Positions 22,520-33,823 of a DNA stretch of 64,000 nucleotides are shown here, piece after piece. Source of the DNA: Pterois miles (Eukaryota > Chordata > Actinopteri > Perciformes > Scorpaenidae); the NCBI GenBank assembly GCA_947000775.1, contig CAMQGK010000299.1:16357501-16421500 (forward strand), read 5' to 3'. Each line of letters opens with the position of its first letter. Within the stretch, counting starts at the first letter, position 1. A program made the position numbers and the translations under genes. The notes under the pieces are model-generated. The model saw only the letters and a program-made list of their open reading frames with translations, ran no database searches and had not been told where the DNA came from.

Positions 22520-22940
22520 TGTATGTGCAGAGGTGGACAGAGTACACAACTTCACTACTTGAGTAAAAGTACAGATACTCCTTGTTAAATATTACTCCAA
22601 TACTCCAAAGTAAAAGTAGCCTAGTAAAAATATTACTAAATTACTACTAAATATTACTAAAAGTACTAAAGTATTTGCTTAAAAAATTTACTTGTAAAAG
22701 TATTAAAAAACTATATCAGGAAATACAGGAAAGGAAATTAGCTTTATTGTCATTATACAACACACTGATGTGATTCTGCTACAGACATTTATTGCTTCTC
22801 TATATATCTTGTATCAGTCCTACAAGAACTTATATTGACATATACGGATAAACAAGTTATTGGCTAGTTTACTTTATTTATATCATGCATCACTAAAAAT
22901 TATTGGGATAATCCACATCAAACACAGCCCCACCTCACTA

Positions 22941-22986
<46 letters not shown>

Positions 22987-23614
22987 ATGACATGAACTTC
23001 ATCATTTTTAAACCACTTAAAAATGGCAACTACGATACTACAAGCACAGACAATTAAGTTTAAAATGTTCATCTGCAATTTAACATTAAGCTAGCTAGCT
23101 CTACTTGCATACTGCGACATGCTTTTTCAGGTTGGATATAATTTGTTCGCGGTAAACACAACAAACATTTGAATCAAAACTAAGCCGTTTTGGTGTCAAT
23201 GTCACACATGGGCTTGAGATAAGGCCACTGGTGCTCAGGGGGAGTTTCTCTCACAGTTTCTTCCTCCATTTCTTCATTCCGTTTCTTCGACAAGCATCCG
23301 CACTGCTAACGTTGTCGTTTTGAACACGACGTATGGCATGACGTAGTACAAATACGGGAATACGGCTAAGAAAATAAACATTCGCGAATCAGCACAAAGT
23401 TTATTTTCTCAAAAGCGCAAAGGTAGCGAGTAACGAGAGCATCAATAGAAATGGAGTGGAGTAAAAAGTACATTTGTCCTTCAAAATGCAGTGGAGTGAA
23501 AGTAAAAGTATACCCTAAAAATAATACTCAAGTAAAGTACAGATACTCAAAAATTGTACTTAAGTACGGCACTCAAATAAATTTACTTTGTTACTGTCTA
23601 ACACTGTGTATGTG
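22520..23614. mobile_element. Non-autonomous hAT element with perfect 8 bp target duplication
   Basis: The element proper is 22528-23606 (1,079 bp). Its ends CAGAGGTGGACAGAGTA and TACTGTCTAACACTG are imperfect inverted repeats (CAG-G-T-GACAG). It is flanked on both sides by TGTATGTG (22520-22527 and 23607-23614), an exact 8 bp duplication as hAT transposases make. Subterminal regions are full of AGTAAAAGTAC and AAGTACAGATACTC motifs in opposite orientation, typical of this teleost family. No transposase frame remains. A CA microsatellite lies inside. Confidence 0.93.
22943..22984. repeat. (CA)21 microsatellite
   Basis: Uninterrupted CA dinucleotides inside the hAT element at 22528-23606. Confidence 0.97.
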
Positions 23615-23635
23615 CAGTCTAGCTGCAGTTCATAT

Positions 23636-24540
23636 TAGGGCTGCAGCTAATGAGTATTTTCAAGTTGGCCGATACTTTAAAATTCTAAAGCTTTCCAACC
23701 TGCGATTGCCGTTATGTATTAGTGCAGGTGTGTGGACGGCTCATGGGAGTCCCCGCTCCTCACATACCATTTACAGCAAACGCAATCGTGGAAGAAGTTG
23801 CTGCAAAAACGACACAATCTCCTATATGGGATTAATTTGGTTTTCAACCAGATGCAACCGGCAAACTGCAGCACCTAAATGAAGCAATCTGCCGTCTCTG
23901 CACACATCTAGTGCCGGCAAAATACTGTAAGCGCTACGCTAACGCCGAGAGCGCCTCACCAAAAACCAGCCGCAAACAAAACAAAGTTGGACTCTGGTCG
24001 ATAGCCGATACATTCATCCAGTTGCCCATCTCTGGACTATACTACACTGCAAGCCCTGAAGACACGTTTTTCTTCCAGCATGACAAATATGCTACATCCC
24101 ACTTATCTCACCCCTTTGGCATTTGTTTTAGGACTTTTCTAAGAATAAACATCACCTTATTGAAAGAAGACAGATTGCAGCAAACACCTGAAGCATAATG
24201 TATTTGTACTGGCAACAGATTAAAATAATCTCACTCCGCTGGGAGAATTTCTTTGCTAAAGGCTGCAAACAAAGACCAATCAGGGTGTGCAGAATAAACA
24301 ATCACTGTGGTTGGTTTACTGAGGTTGCCTTGTATTTTCTGGCACAGTGTTTCCAGTGCAGACCTTCCCTGTGCCACCGGTTCCCGCTGCTGTATCTGCC
24401 TGACTGTGAATATGAGAGTAGGCTGTAGGCGCTTAGCACGGTGTAGCGATGCTAAGACCTCGACCCAGAGGTGTAACGCTGATTCTCTCCAAGGTGAACT
24501 TCCAGGTTCTGTTGCAGAAGTAAGAAAATGTTATTTGCAA
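23636..24540 (+). mobile_element. Relic of an autonomous hAT-type element
   Basis: Contains the BED-finger transposase remnant at 23782-24198. GGGCTGCAGCTAATGAGTATT at 23638 resembles the terminus of GGGCTGCAACTAA-family elements and may be its left end; I could not find a matching right end. The boundaries are therefore estimates. It sits 30 bp from the hAT element that precedes it. Confidence 0.5.
23782..24198 (+). pseudogene. hAT transposase BED zinc-finger remnant
   Basis: One frame reads AIVEEVAAKTTQSPIWD, a stop at 23833-23835, then FGFQPDATGKLQHLNEAICRLCTHLVPAKYC and KRYANAESAS. This is the start of a BED finger as in hAT transposases and ZBED proteins: aromatic W...FGF, Cys-x2-Cys (CRLC) and VPAKYC. 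The paired histidines expected about 15-20 residues after the cysteines are missing. KRYANAESAS follows VPAKYC directly, so a small in-frame deletion probably removed them. The frame then stays open to 24198, but I do not recognise that part. Clearly non-functional. Confidence 0.65.
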
Positions 24541-24655
24541 TAATACAAATTCAGAAATTAAACAAAGAAATCAGCCCTGCAGCATAACCATGCGACACAG
24601 AATATCCTGCAGATCACTCCATTTGCCCCGGATAAATTCTTTTATAATTGATTTC
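24541..24655. other. Short unassigned stretch
   Basis: Nothing recognised between the hAT relic and the next repeat. Confidence 0.3.
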
Positions 24656-24745
24656 TTTTCCTTTGGACAGAGCCAAACAGGCTAGCTGTTTCCCCCAGTC
24701 ATCCTTATTTATTCTAAGCTAAGCTTAATGGGTTAAACTGAGATC
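24656..24745. repeat. Fragment of the GCTAGCTGTTTCC teleost repeat
   Basis: GGACAGAGCCAAACAGGCTAGCTGTTTCCCCC and TATTCTAAGCTAAGCTTAA match, with divergence, 42660-42715 (GTTAGCTGTTTTCCCTGCCC, TTAATGCTAAGCTAGGC). Confidence 0.5.
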
Positions 24746-24859
24746 AGTCCGGTGATGGTAGCTAATTCAGACATTGTACAACAATAGCAGGACGGGAAGG
24801 ACTTGTGGTACATGTCCACAGGATCCGTCCTTTTCAGCTTCCCATTCGTTGTCAATGTA

Positions 24860-25275
24860 AGCAGGCATGCAATGCATTCTGGTAGTGTGGAGGCGCTATT
24901 CGAGAGATGAGGCGTCATGTTGGCCGGTCCTCATTTGCATAAAGTTGACGTCTAGGCTACGTTATGCAAAGTCGTGGGCGTTCAGCGCGACTCGCCACCT
25001 CTGGAAACTCCTGAGAAACTTTTAAACTAACTGTCGTCGATCTAAAGTAAAGACAGATTCAGAAACACATTTTGGTGAACTATTATCGTAGTATGAGAGA
25101 AAAACGGTTCCAAATGAGCTGCCATGTTGGTTCCGGTTTGAAAGCTGGGAGCAGCAGCCCACAAGGGAAGGCATTCGTCCAATCAAGTGCTTTGTGTCTA
25201 GTGGCAGCCCATGAAGCGTGGAAGCGAGGTGATCCCTCGCGATAAAAAACAGCCCTGTGGACACCTATCGTTAGA
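24860..25275. repeat. Possible teleost interspersed repeat
   Basis: The order TCATGTTGGCCGGTCCTCATTTGCATAAAGTTGACG, ATGAGAGAAAAACGGTTCCAAATGAG, AAAGCTGGGAGCAGCAGCCCAC and GATCCCTCGCGATAAAAAAC is, as I recall, a repeat common in percomorphs. No second copy is present here, so the call rests on memory. The 80-codon minus frame is not taken as a gene. Confidence 0.35.
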
Positions 25276-26080
25276 CAGGAGAGAATACAGTTAAATAGAC
25301 ACCGAAGAACATGTGAGTGGATGTCATGGATGAGGAATAAACCTCAACAGTTGCTGCTGTAGTTCACTGTAAACCCCACAAATGCTTCACAGAAAGGCAG
25401 ATGAAAGAAAGCTAGCCAGGAAGTGACATCATTACTGTCACTTATGTGACGCTCGCTTATTTTCTTTCACTGAAACTCTGTCACCTGTCTTTTTCACTCT
25501 GTTGCACTTCACCACTTTCACTTTCTCTCGCTTTTTTCGCCTCCCCCTCTCTCCCTTCATCATCCTTTCTTACGGTAGCTTCACTCGCTCTGTCATGCTG
25601 TTTGCTCTTTTTCCTTTCGTGCTTGTTAACGCTCTAAATTCAGTCTCCCACTTGCTTCTGTCTGCCTCTGTGTAGTTGTGTCTGTGGAGACCTTATAACA
25701 AAGCTAGCACATGCAAAACCTGACAGAGAGAGAGGCCTCGTAGGACTTGGGTTATATGCCGCCACTGTGCACTTTCATGCAGAGAAAATGAAAAATCTAC
25801 AGACGAAAGTAGCGAGTAATAAGATCCCAGAAAACGCGCATAAAGATGCATAGTACCTATAGTACAAGTAGATGGAGGTGTGTGTTTCCCGGCACAGTGT
25901 GATATCTTTATCAGCCTGCTGCTCGCGCACCAATTTTCTGTGAAATGAAGGCTTTGTGTGTTAGAAGTATTCGGTGAATTGAATTTTTGGCAATATCTCA
26001 CATTCTTCTGCTTTCTTGTTGGCCTTCCTGTGAGAAAATAAAATGTCTGTCTACAGTATATTTGTATTTGTGTTTATGTC
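25276..26080. other. Non-coding stretch
   Basis: C/T-rich from 25480 to 25630. A 102-codon minus frame (25693-26001) lacks domains. No feature recognised. Confidence 0.35.
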
Positions 26081-26255
26081 TTGATGGACTGATTTTCGTA
26101 GTGGCCAAACAGCGGTACTACAACGTAATGCCCTTGGGCACAAAAAGACCTTTTCCCATAGGGTTACATTGGGAAAGAGACGTCTGTAAATCGGCGGATA
26201 ATTATTTTTTGAGATAAACCAACATCCAGAGTTATTTTCTTTCCTGCGTTCATGT

Positions 26256-26393
26256 GATCTTCTGCATCCATTGGGCCCATAGAGCAGGTGAAGTCCAGCC
26301 CTCGCTCCAGCCTCGGTCTGGAGCGAGGGCTGGGAGGTGGGGTTAAAGAAAACTACTTCATCTCCTCTATGGACCCAATGGATGCAGAAGATC
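26256..26393. repeat. Two-tier foldback (long palindrome)
   Basis: Outer arms 26256-26294 and 26355-26393 are inverted repeats matching at 36 of 39 positions (core TTCTGCATCCATTGGG). Inside, CCAGCCCTCGCTCCAG (26295-26310) and CTGGAGCGAGGGCTGG (26318-26333) form a perfect 16 bp stem with the 7 nt loop CCTCGGT. About 21 unpaired bases follow on the right only. In DNA this could extrude as a cruciform; in RNA it would be a hairpin of about 55 pairs. It may be a foldback MITE or the junction of two inverted copies of a larger repeat (upstream 26085-26250 looks repeat-like). Confidence 0.9.
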
Positions 26394-27512
26394 GCCAGAT
26401 GATCCAGGTACTTTATCTCTCTGCTGTCAAAGCCATATTGGCTTCATGCACCACTGAGCAACTCTGACTCCAATGCTGTATCCAGTTCTCTTTGTGTTAC
26501 ATGCATCATTTTGCAAAGCATTGTGGGAATTATTTTCTATTATTCCAATTGGAGGTCCATCTGGAGGGTTGGATGGTCTCTATCCATTGATCCCAAAAAG
26601 AAACGGGACACCCTATCCGACGTGGCGGCACGCAAAATAGAGTTGAAGGGCCAAGTAGGGGAACTGGGATAAAGTTAGATGTACAGTGAGATTCGAGGTG
26701 TTCAGTCTGTGAAGATGAATCAAACATCTTAACTGTTACCAGTATTTCCAACAGGTTCTTGACATAGTGTCACTGTATCTGTACGATATCTGGTCCTGCT
26801 AATGGAACTAACATGAACCTGCCGAAGCTCCTCTGCTTGTTCGAGCTGCTGTCGTCTCATACTGAACACAGAATATCTGACTGCATAACTGAGTTTTAAA
26901 AAATGGACGTGTTGCAACTCTTAGTGTGTTTGTCTTTGTGTCGGAGTGTGCACTGGGGGTGGTACAAATAATCAATATTGCAGCTGTATGCAGTGAAATG
27001 TTCTCTTGCAATACTGTACCAACACACTAAAAGCACAGTACGTTCTGCTGCGATGCTGAAGCTGTTTTTCTTCTTTTGTTGTAGACATTTGAACTCATAA
27101 CTGGTCTTTTTCTGGCAGGTAGAGGCTTAGCTATCTCGTGGCTGCTTGACATTTAAACGACAGTGCAGTTATTGCTGTGTGTGTTTTTAGGCTCAGTGTG
27201 TGTGTGTTATGGATTATAGTTTCATCTTTGCTAGCTATGAACCTCTGTTACATCCAAAGCAAACAGTGCAGTTGGTTTCTTTCTTTTACAATTATTTTGC
27301 CATCTTCAGATGTGTTTATGTTCAGCAGCACACATATTGTGATGCATCACGGATAACCGTTGCAGAATATCAGCATTTTTGGGGAATGAGGGATAAAATT
27401 ATATTGTAATTTGAATTTACAGTTTGGTACCTAGCTGTAGCATTTGTGCAATATGCATGCTAAGGGTGGGAAAAAACATCCAGTAAAGGATGGAAACACT
27501 TTGGGTTTCACA
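26394..27512. other. Non-coding stretch
   Basis: No gene or RNA recognised. Frames of 60-73 codons only. Confidence 0.35.
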
Positions 27513-27875
27513 CATTACAGGAAAAGCAAAGCGAGACATCACGGCTAACTCTGTCACGAATAGGAAACGTTATCGTATCGTGGTAACATGCGGTCAAACC
27601 GGCCGTCGCTCTCATCTCTGTGGTCAAATGAGCAGACGCTACTGAAGAGCACCATATACTGACATTTATGTTAAATACATTCAAACGGCCCCAATGGAGC
27701 TGAACATGGATGTATAAAGAGAGCGGAGCTGATGGAGATATGGAGACGGACTTGATGAAGTTAGCAAGTATTGCTGTACAATACTGTATATACAAAATAC
27801 AGATATGAAAATAAGATTGACTGGATTCAACAGAAGTATAAAACATTACGTGTCCTTTATAAATTAAAAGGAAAT
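27513..27875 (+). repeat. Dispersed repeat, copy 2 of an inverted pair
   Basis: Reverse complement of 1-410 with numerous substitutions and small indels. Shared blocks include GAAAAGCAAAGCGAGACATCACG, ACATTCAAACGGCCCCAATGGAGCTGAACATGGATG and the AT-rich end around CCTTTATAA. The minus frame at 27508-27846 (112 codons) is a translation of the repeat and is not conserved in the other copy. Confidence 0.7.
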
Positions 27876-28597
27876 GCCTCTAATTTATGAGGGAATTGTT
27901 TTCTATTCTTTGATTTTGGATTACTAGAAAAAATGTAATAAACAATTCCTGACATTGACCCTGATATATTTGACTTCAGGACATCTCCGACTACATACTA
28001 CATGCTGAAAATCAAACTTTTTACTGTATTAATTTCAATATTTTCCAAATTAAAAGATGATTCAAGATGATGTGTTTAAAAAAGTTAACAAATAAAACAG
28101 TAAATGTGACGTGACAGTATCGAATCAGGAGATGGGTGTTTCATCCCAGCCTTCGGTGGTGGAGACACTCAGGATGACTTCTGCTCTGCTGAGTCATGTT
28201 AAAGCTCTCAATGCTACATCCATGACGGCATTACTCTTTATTGTTTATTTGAGCAGCGGGAAAGAGGAAATATTCAGTTTAAAACAAAAGTACAGATTAG
28301 GCTGTAAAAGCTGTTGTGTATAGGCCAGAGATGGAGTCACAGATAATAGACCCACATGTGACATCATGCGGTGAGTCACATGGTTTCTCAGTGTTTAGTG
28401 TGGCAGCCTGAGTGGATGATCTCACCCACTAACTCTTTACTGTGTCATGAAGCAGCACTGTTTTAATGGGGGGCTGATAAATAGTCTGAACAGTGGCAGC
28501 CTGTGTTTATATGTTTATATGCATTTGAGATTGCTTATTAAGTTCCACTGTGAGGACATGTCTGCTGTGATGATGTCGCCTGGGATAATGCATGTAT
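27876..28597. other. Non-coding stretch
   Basis: AT-rich first half. No feature recognised. Confidence 0.35.
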
Positions 28598-29527
28598 TAG
28601 GGATGTTGATTTTGAATAAAATTAACCGATAACCGATTCTCGTTAACCGATTATTAACTGTTAACTGGCAAGATTAGTTTGTCTCATGTAGCAGTGCGCC
28701 AGCTGCAGTATATGAGCACAACTGAGTTAACAGTTCACTGTCAGGTTTGACCATTTAACCCAGACCTGGGTATTATACGGCCCTCATGATGGTTCTGGCC
28801 GAACCACACAATTTTACTTACAAAGCTTAAAAAACAATGAAGAAAACAGCTTTTGTTTTGAAATGCTTGTGTATTGTTAGTGTGCTTCTTCCTGTCACGC
28901 TTGACATTGATGTAAATCGACATGAGTGATATTTGAAGTAGCGTCACCTGCTGAGGCGGCACGTCTATAATAAGTCATGTACTGCTTAGTATTTTTTTGT
29001 GGAGGTTGGCGGTAAAGCTGTGTGCTTAGTTTACAACAAATGTGGCTGTATTCAAAGAAGACAACTTGAACTGTCACTTTGAGACAAAACATGCAGAAAA
29101 ATCCAGAAACCTGTCTGGAGATGAGAAGGAGAGGACAGCCGAGGGGCTGCTGGCTGAGATACTCAAGCAGCAAGGAGTTTTTACAAAGCTGCATGAACCA
29201 AAGACGGAAATGTCAGTGTTAATGATAAGTTTTGTTCATGGAAACATTACTACCCAAAACAGTCAGTTCTGTACAGTTCAAAGACTCCTGTATAATGTAA
29301 TTTTCTTAATAATCTGTTGTTTGGAGTAATTTTCAGTATAATAAGTGCTGAACATTAAGTGCTCAGTATGTTTTCTATAGTGATAAAATAGAGGTTGTAT
29401 CTGACAGTATTTGTTTGGTCCCCGGCAACAATCTCGTTTTTTCTTGTGGCCCACAGGAAAGATAATTGCTCACCTCTGGTTTAGCCAATAGTGTTAATCA
29501 GTTAAAATGAATGTCGGTTAATTCAGA
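28598..29527 (+). mobile_element. hAT-like element (TAGGGATG ends) with transposase remnant
   Basis: Starts TAGGGATGTTGATTTTG, shares its first ~130 bp with the element at 10718 (ACCGATTCTCGTTAACCGATTATTAACTGTTAAC, GCTGCAGTATATGAGCACAAC). It ends with AGCCAATAGTGTTAATCAGTTAAAATG, which matches 12185-12215. Where the 10718 copy has the minisatellite, this copy has 28745-29470, including transposase sequence. It therefore links the short copies to an autonomous parent. The last ~25 bp of the right terminus are missing. Confidence 0.75.
29020..29235 (+). pseudogene. hAT-type transposase N-terminal remnant with frameshift
   Basis: From 29042 the frame reads VAVFKEDNLNCHFETKHAEKSRNLSGDEKERTAEGLLAEILKQQGVFTKLHEPK, matching the zinc-finger end (H-x4-H in HFETKH) and following helix of teleost GTF2IRD2/ZBED5-like hAT transposases. 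The preceding Cys region is in another frame (VCLVYNKC). A 2 bp loss at ATGTGGCTG, where the family would need TGTGTGGCT, explains the shift. One zinc cysteine position is Tyr. Homology fades after about 29205. This is a dead copy. Confidence 0.7.
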
Positions 29528-30237
29528 GCTTAAACGACTCATAAACTTCCAGTTGTTAAAAGTTTTGAATGTTAAACTCATCATGTGGTGGCATTGGCAG
29601 CATCAGGCGGCTCCTCGTGCCTCGCAGCCTCTCATCACGTATGTTCTGAAGGCACTAACTAAAGGCCTCCCTGCAGGGTGCTGGGTTATGTTAATGACAT
29701 GGCTGCACAAAGGAACTGTCTGCTTTAATTATGGAAGAGTGTTGGGCTCATGGCTCCTGCTCCCCTTTTTGCTTCTTTGATATTCCTTCCTCTTCTTCCA
29801 CGCAGTTCCTTCCTTCTTCACACTGCCCCCCCTCCTCCAGCATGGGCCTTTTGATTTTCCCTCCACTGCACCGTCAGGAGAGGTGGACTAATCCTCTGAA
29901 TCAAATGTGTCACCTACTCTAAGCAGGAATGAATAGGCCCTAGATTACCACTGGACACTAATCGCATTTAGGCTCCACGATGATAGCTTCTGTTCTGGGC
30001 TGGGCTGTGGGTCTGGGGCCGGGGTGATTTAATGCATGTCTTGAGCTCTGGTGGGGCCCAGCTGTTGTCATGCACCTGTTGAGCTTCTTCCTTCCTGGAG
30101 ACTGTGGAGGGAAGCTCATAAGCATTATGGTTCGCAAAGATGGAGTCAAGTTTGTTTGTAAGGCACATATAGACGCAGCCAGTGTTGCTTACTAGACGTG
30201 CTTGCTGAGGATAAACAAAAACAACATCATTGTAGAC
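29528..30237. other. Non-coding stretch
   Basis: Frames of 63-89 codons lack domains. No repeat recognised. Confidence 0.35.
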
Positions 30238-30660
30238 CAGGGCTGTGTCTGAAATCAGCCACTACTCCCTTCTCGCTATCAAGGGAGCTCTATGTAGAGG
30301 ACTATACTGTGAGCTCATCGGCAAAATGAAAAAACACTTTCCGACATTACTCGGGTCATTTTCTCAGCGCCGTTAATTACCTTAATGCTGTCACAAATAA
30401 AACGTAGATCAACATCTGCCGGTGGACCATCCATAACAAATACCGACATTTCTGTGTGTGATAAATTCATAACGTAAGCTGTTTTATTCAGTAAATGCTC
30501 TGAGTGAATTAAAGTTCTCCTGGTAAGCAGTGACACAGCATATATGTCCAGGGCTTTTATTGTGAAAGGTAAGAATTAATCTAATGTGGAGGTAAAAAGC
30601 ATGTTATACCCTAATCAATAAATACAGAGTACTTTGCAGTAGTTTGTCTTGTAATGTGCT

Positions 30661-30729
<69 letters not shown>

Positions 30730-30905
30730 CATCTGCCTTTTTTTCTGCAGCACAATGCATGATGGTATATAGCGCTTGGATAGTGACCATCGCTGTCCAC
30801 TACTTTTCACGATGCACTATGGGATACTTTGATATATAGGGAATAATAATTCCCACTATACATCTGGACAGCACTGGACAGATCTGCACTTTGTCTGCAG
30901 TGCAC
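30238..30905 (+). mobile_element. Probable MITE with GGGCTGTGTCTGAAATC end
   Basis: The left edge AGGGCTGTGTCTGAAATCAG is the terminus of a common teleost non-autonomous element, from memory. TATAGGGAATAAT near 30836 and ACATCTGGACAGCACTGGACAG may belong to its right part. A mirrored terminus was not found, so the right limit is a guess. A long TC microsatellite has grown inside. Confidence 0.4.
30662..30726. repeat. (CT)32 microsatellite
   Basis: Uninterrupted CT dinucleotides for about 65 bp. The Arg-Glu and Ser-Leu frames are translations of it. Confidence 0.97.
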
Positions 30906-32572
30906 TTAATTAAAATACAATAATGTGTACAGGTTATAAACAAAAACTAAACTTTTTAGAAAGAAAAACTTCTGAATGAAAAATAAATAGTGTTTTAGTG
31001 CTTTTACCGATGATATTTTCAGCAGATAGCAGCATCTACTATCTAAATATGAAATAAATGAACAATGTCAGTTAGAGCTTGCCCTACCATTAATCATCTA
31101 TCGCTAATCTTATTATTTCAGTGGCATAAAATGGTCTTAAAATGACACTGATATATATATAAGTTACTTCTGGGACAGTAAAAGTAGTTATTGTGACAGG
31201 CCTGTCACAACTTGGGTCTTATATTTGTAGCTTGGACATAATTTTCATGAATTATAATAACATTATTCTCACATTGTGAGATCGTCTTGCCCTGGCCATA
31301 CGATGTCTTTTTAGCAACGTCGCCATGTTCACAGATCTCAGCAGTTATAACTTCATAACTAAGATAGTGAATCTGAAAGTTGAGCAGTAGCATCATGCTG
31401 GGTTTTCTTCTTATTATTAAGTCAGTGAATGACTCGCAGCAGTGTGCTGGAGAAGTGCTTGTAGATCATAGATAAAAGGCTAATATTAAACACATACAAC
31501 CTATTTATGATTTTGGAAACGGCTTTAATTTGAAACACTATGAAGTGACTGTTGGGAAACACCCATCTGGGGAAAAAGTACAACAAAGCCTCTTCTGTTC
31601 CTTACTTATACAAACCAGCAGCGCTGCTAATATCACCCAGCATGTCTGAAATGGCAAATTAAAATCACTCAAACCAGCAAGTATATTGGTGATTCGAAAT
31701 GGTTGTGAAGAACCGGCTCCTCGTAGTCTGTGCTGCTGTTGAGTGAAACATGATCAAAATGTTTTAGATATATTGGATTTGGGACATACATACTAATGTC
31801 CTAATTATCTGTGGGACCCAGTCGTGTAGTGACTTAGCCTTGACACACCAAGCTGGCAGCTGGCCGTCGGACAGTTTACACCGGTGAGCGTCTGTCGGTG
31901 TAGTTTTTGCGCCGTGTCCCACGCCGTCGGCTCTAGTCTGCCTGTGTTGGAGGCTGTTTGGCTGAAAGTAATAGATAGAATAGATACATTAATCAACCTC
32001 GCTGACACCATTCTCTCCATCTCATGCTCGCATACAGACAAGGATTTTTAGAGCTCTATTGCTTCCTTGATCGTTCATCACCCTCCGTGTCCCTTTCTCT
32101 TTTTCTCTGTACATATTTCATGCAAATACAGTGTCGAGGGCACTGGAGCAAAGCTATTTGCAGCTTGACCAACAGTAAATTTTCATTTTGACAAGCCCTG
32201 TTGCATTGTCATCTCCCTGTTTGCCATGGCCTCCCCCCCCACCGCTGTCTCCTTGAACTGTCCAGCTGTGCAGCCTCTCATCAACGAGGCCTTGTGTCCC
32301 TCGGTCTTTCAGTCTTGGGGTCTTTCTATCTTCGTCATCTCCTCTCCTTATTGCTGTCCTCCTCCTGATCTCTCTTCGGTCATCTTTTACCCGAGCGCTG
32401 CGCGTTTTATGACCACCCGTCGTCTCATGAATCCAGTCTTTCACCGGGACAAAGTGACCGCCCTTGGAGTGACACTATGAACATGCTGTCACCTCCTCCG
32501 ACCCCCCTCTTCCTCTCTTCCCCAACCTGAATAGACCAAAAAACACAGATGGCCTGAAGGACGATTACTGTA
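30906..32572. other. Apparently unique non-coding stretch
   Basis: No exon recognised. CCGTCGGACAGTTTACACCGGTGAGC through GCCGTGTCCCACGCCGTCGGCTC (31860-31935) may be a repeat fragment I half-recall from fish. The 84 and 96 codon frames near 32154-32480 overlap on opposite strands and lack domains. Confidence 0.35.
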
Positions 32573-32655
32573 GTGTGTGTGTGTGTGTGTGTGCGTGTGC
32601 GTGTGCGTGTGCGTGTGTGTGCGTGTGCGTGTATGAGAGAGAGAGAGAGAGAGAG
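32573..32655. repeat. Compound (GT/GC)n-(GA)n microsatellite
   Basis: GT with interspersed GC steps to 32634, then (GA)n from 32635 to 32655. The minus frame rich in His-Thr derives from it. Confidence 0.95.
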
Positions 32656-33823
32656 GGTTTAGGCATGCACATCCATGTATGTGTGAATAAATGGTCTCAT
32701 CCACAGCTACACTCATTGCACATGGCTTGAGAATTGATTCCTGATGTTTAAAGCTAAATCTCAAGCTTTACGGGCAGAGTGAAAGAATGCATTCAAACCC
32801 ACAACTGTTTTGAACTACATGAAACAGCTAAAATAGCATGAAGGAGCAATTTTTTTGTCCCTAACTTACATCAATTCCAGCTGGGCGATACTGATTCCCC
32901 CAAAGGGATTGTTTACATGTTTGTACATGCAAAGCTCATCTTGTTGCACGAATGATGACGCCTTTACTGGCAATGAGGTCCAGTTTTACTGATGTACGGA
33001 CATTTTAATCTTGCACAAAATAGTTTGTTAATAACTACCTCCTACGGGTTATTTTTAGAAATTAGATCACATCTTAATTTTCCTTAGTGGTACTGCTGTG
33101 GGCAGCGCTCACAGCCCAGGACAAAATAAATGTCGTTACAATCTTGGACATCTCCGTTTCCTTCTCTTTGGCAGTAAGCAGTAATTGCAAGTGTTCTGGA
33201 TCTCACTTCCCAGCGGTCCAAACAGTGTCACCTTTTCCCAGGAATGTCGCCACAGACACCCAGTTCATAACACTTAAAATGCAAGGACTCAGTCACCACT
33301 GTTTGAGCTCAATCTGCGACAGATGGTGACTTAACAGACATTTGTTTAAATGAACATTTTAGATATTATTCCTTGGAAAAAAATAGACTTCTTGATACTT
33401 AAAAAGACGCTTCAGGTTGCAGTCATGCATCTTAATTGATGAAACACGAGCCGCCATCTGTATAAATTAAACTTTAATAATATCTGATTTGGTAATCGAT
33501 TTAAACCGGTATGGTTCTTTCAGAGTGTTTATAAGAAAACAAGCATTCATTTTACTGGAACCACAGTAAATGTAGCAGAACTTCCTCAGGGTTTTGTCCG
33601 ACCCTGAGTCTTTATAGCAAGTACGGGTGTTTGAAAATTTCAAGTATTGCGACAGTTTTGTGATATTATGTTTTGTGATACTGCACTGATTCCCAAAAAC
33701 ATCGATTGATTTTTAATCAAAAGTTTACATGCAAATGCTGCGATGCCGGATGTTACAGGGACTGTGATAAATGTAAATGCAGATCCTGCTGTTCTGATTT
33801 CATAAAAAAAAGTCAACTTTTTA
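32656..33823. other. Non-coding stretch
   Basis: No feature recognised beyond short frames. TTGTGATATTATGTTTTGTGATAC near 33657-33681 resembles simple duplicated sequence. Confidence 0.35.

Noticed and set aside
26295..26333. Inner hairpin as a rho-independent terminator
   Set aside because: No T-run follows, and the genome is clearly vertebrate, where this mechanism does not apply.
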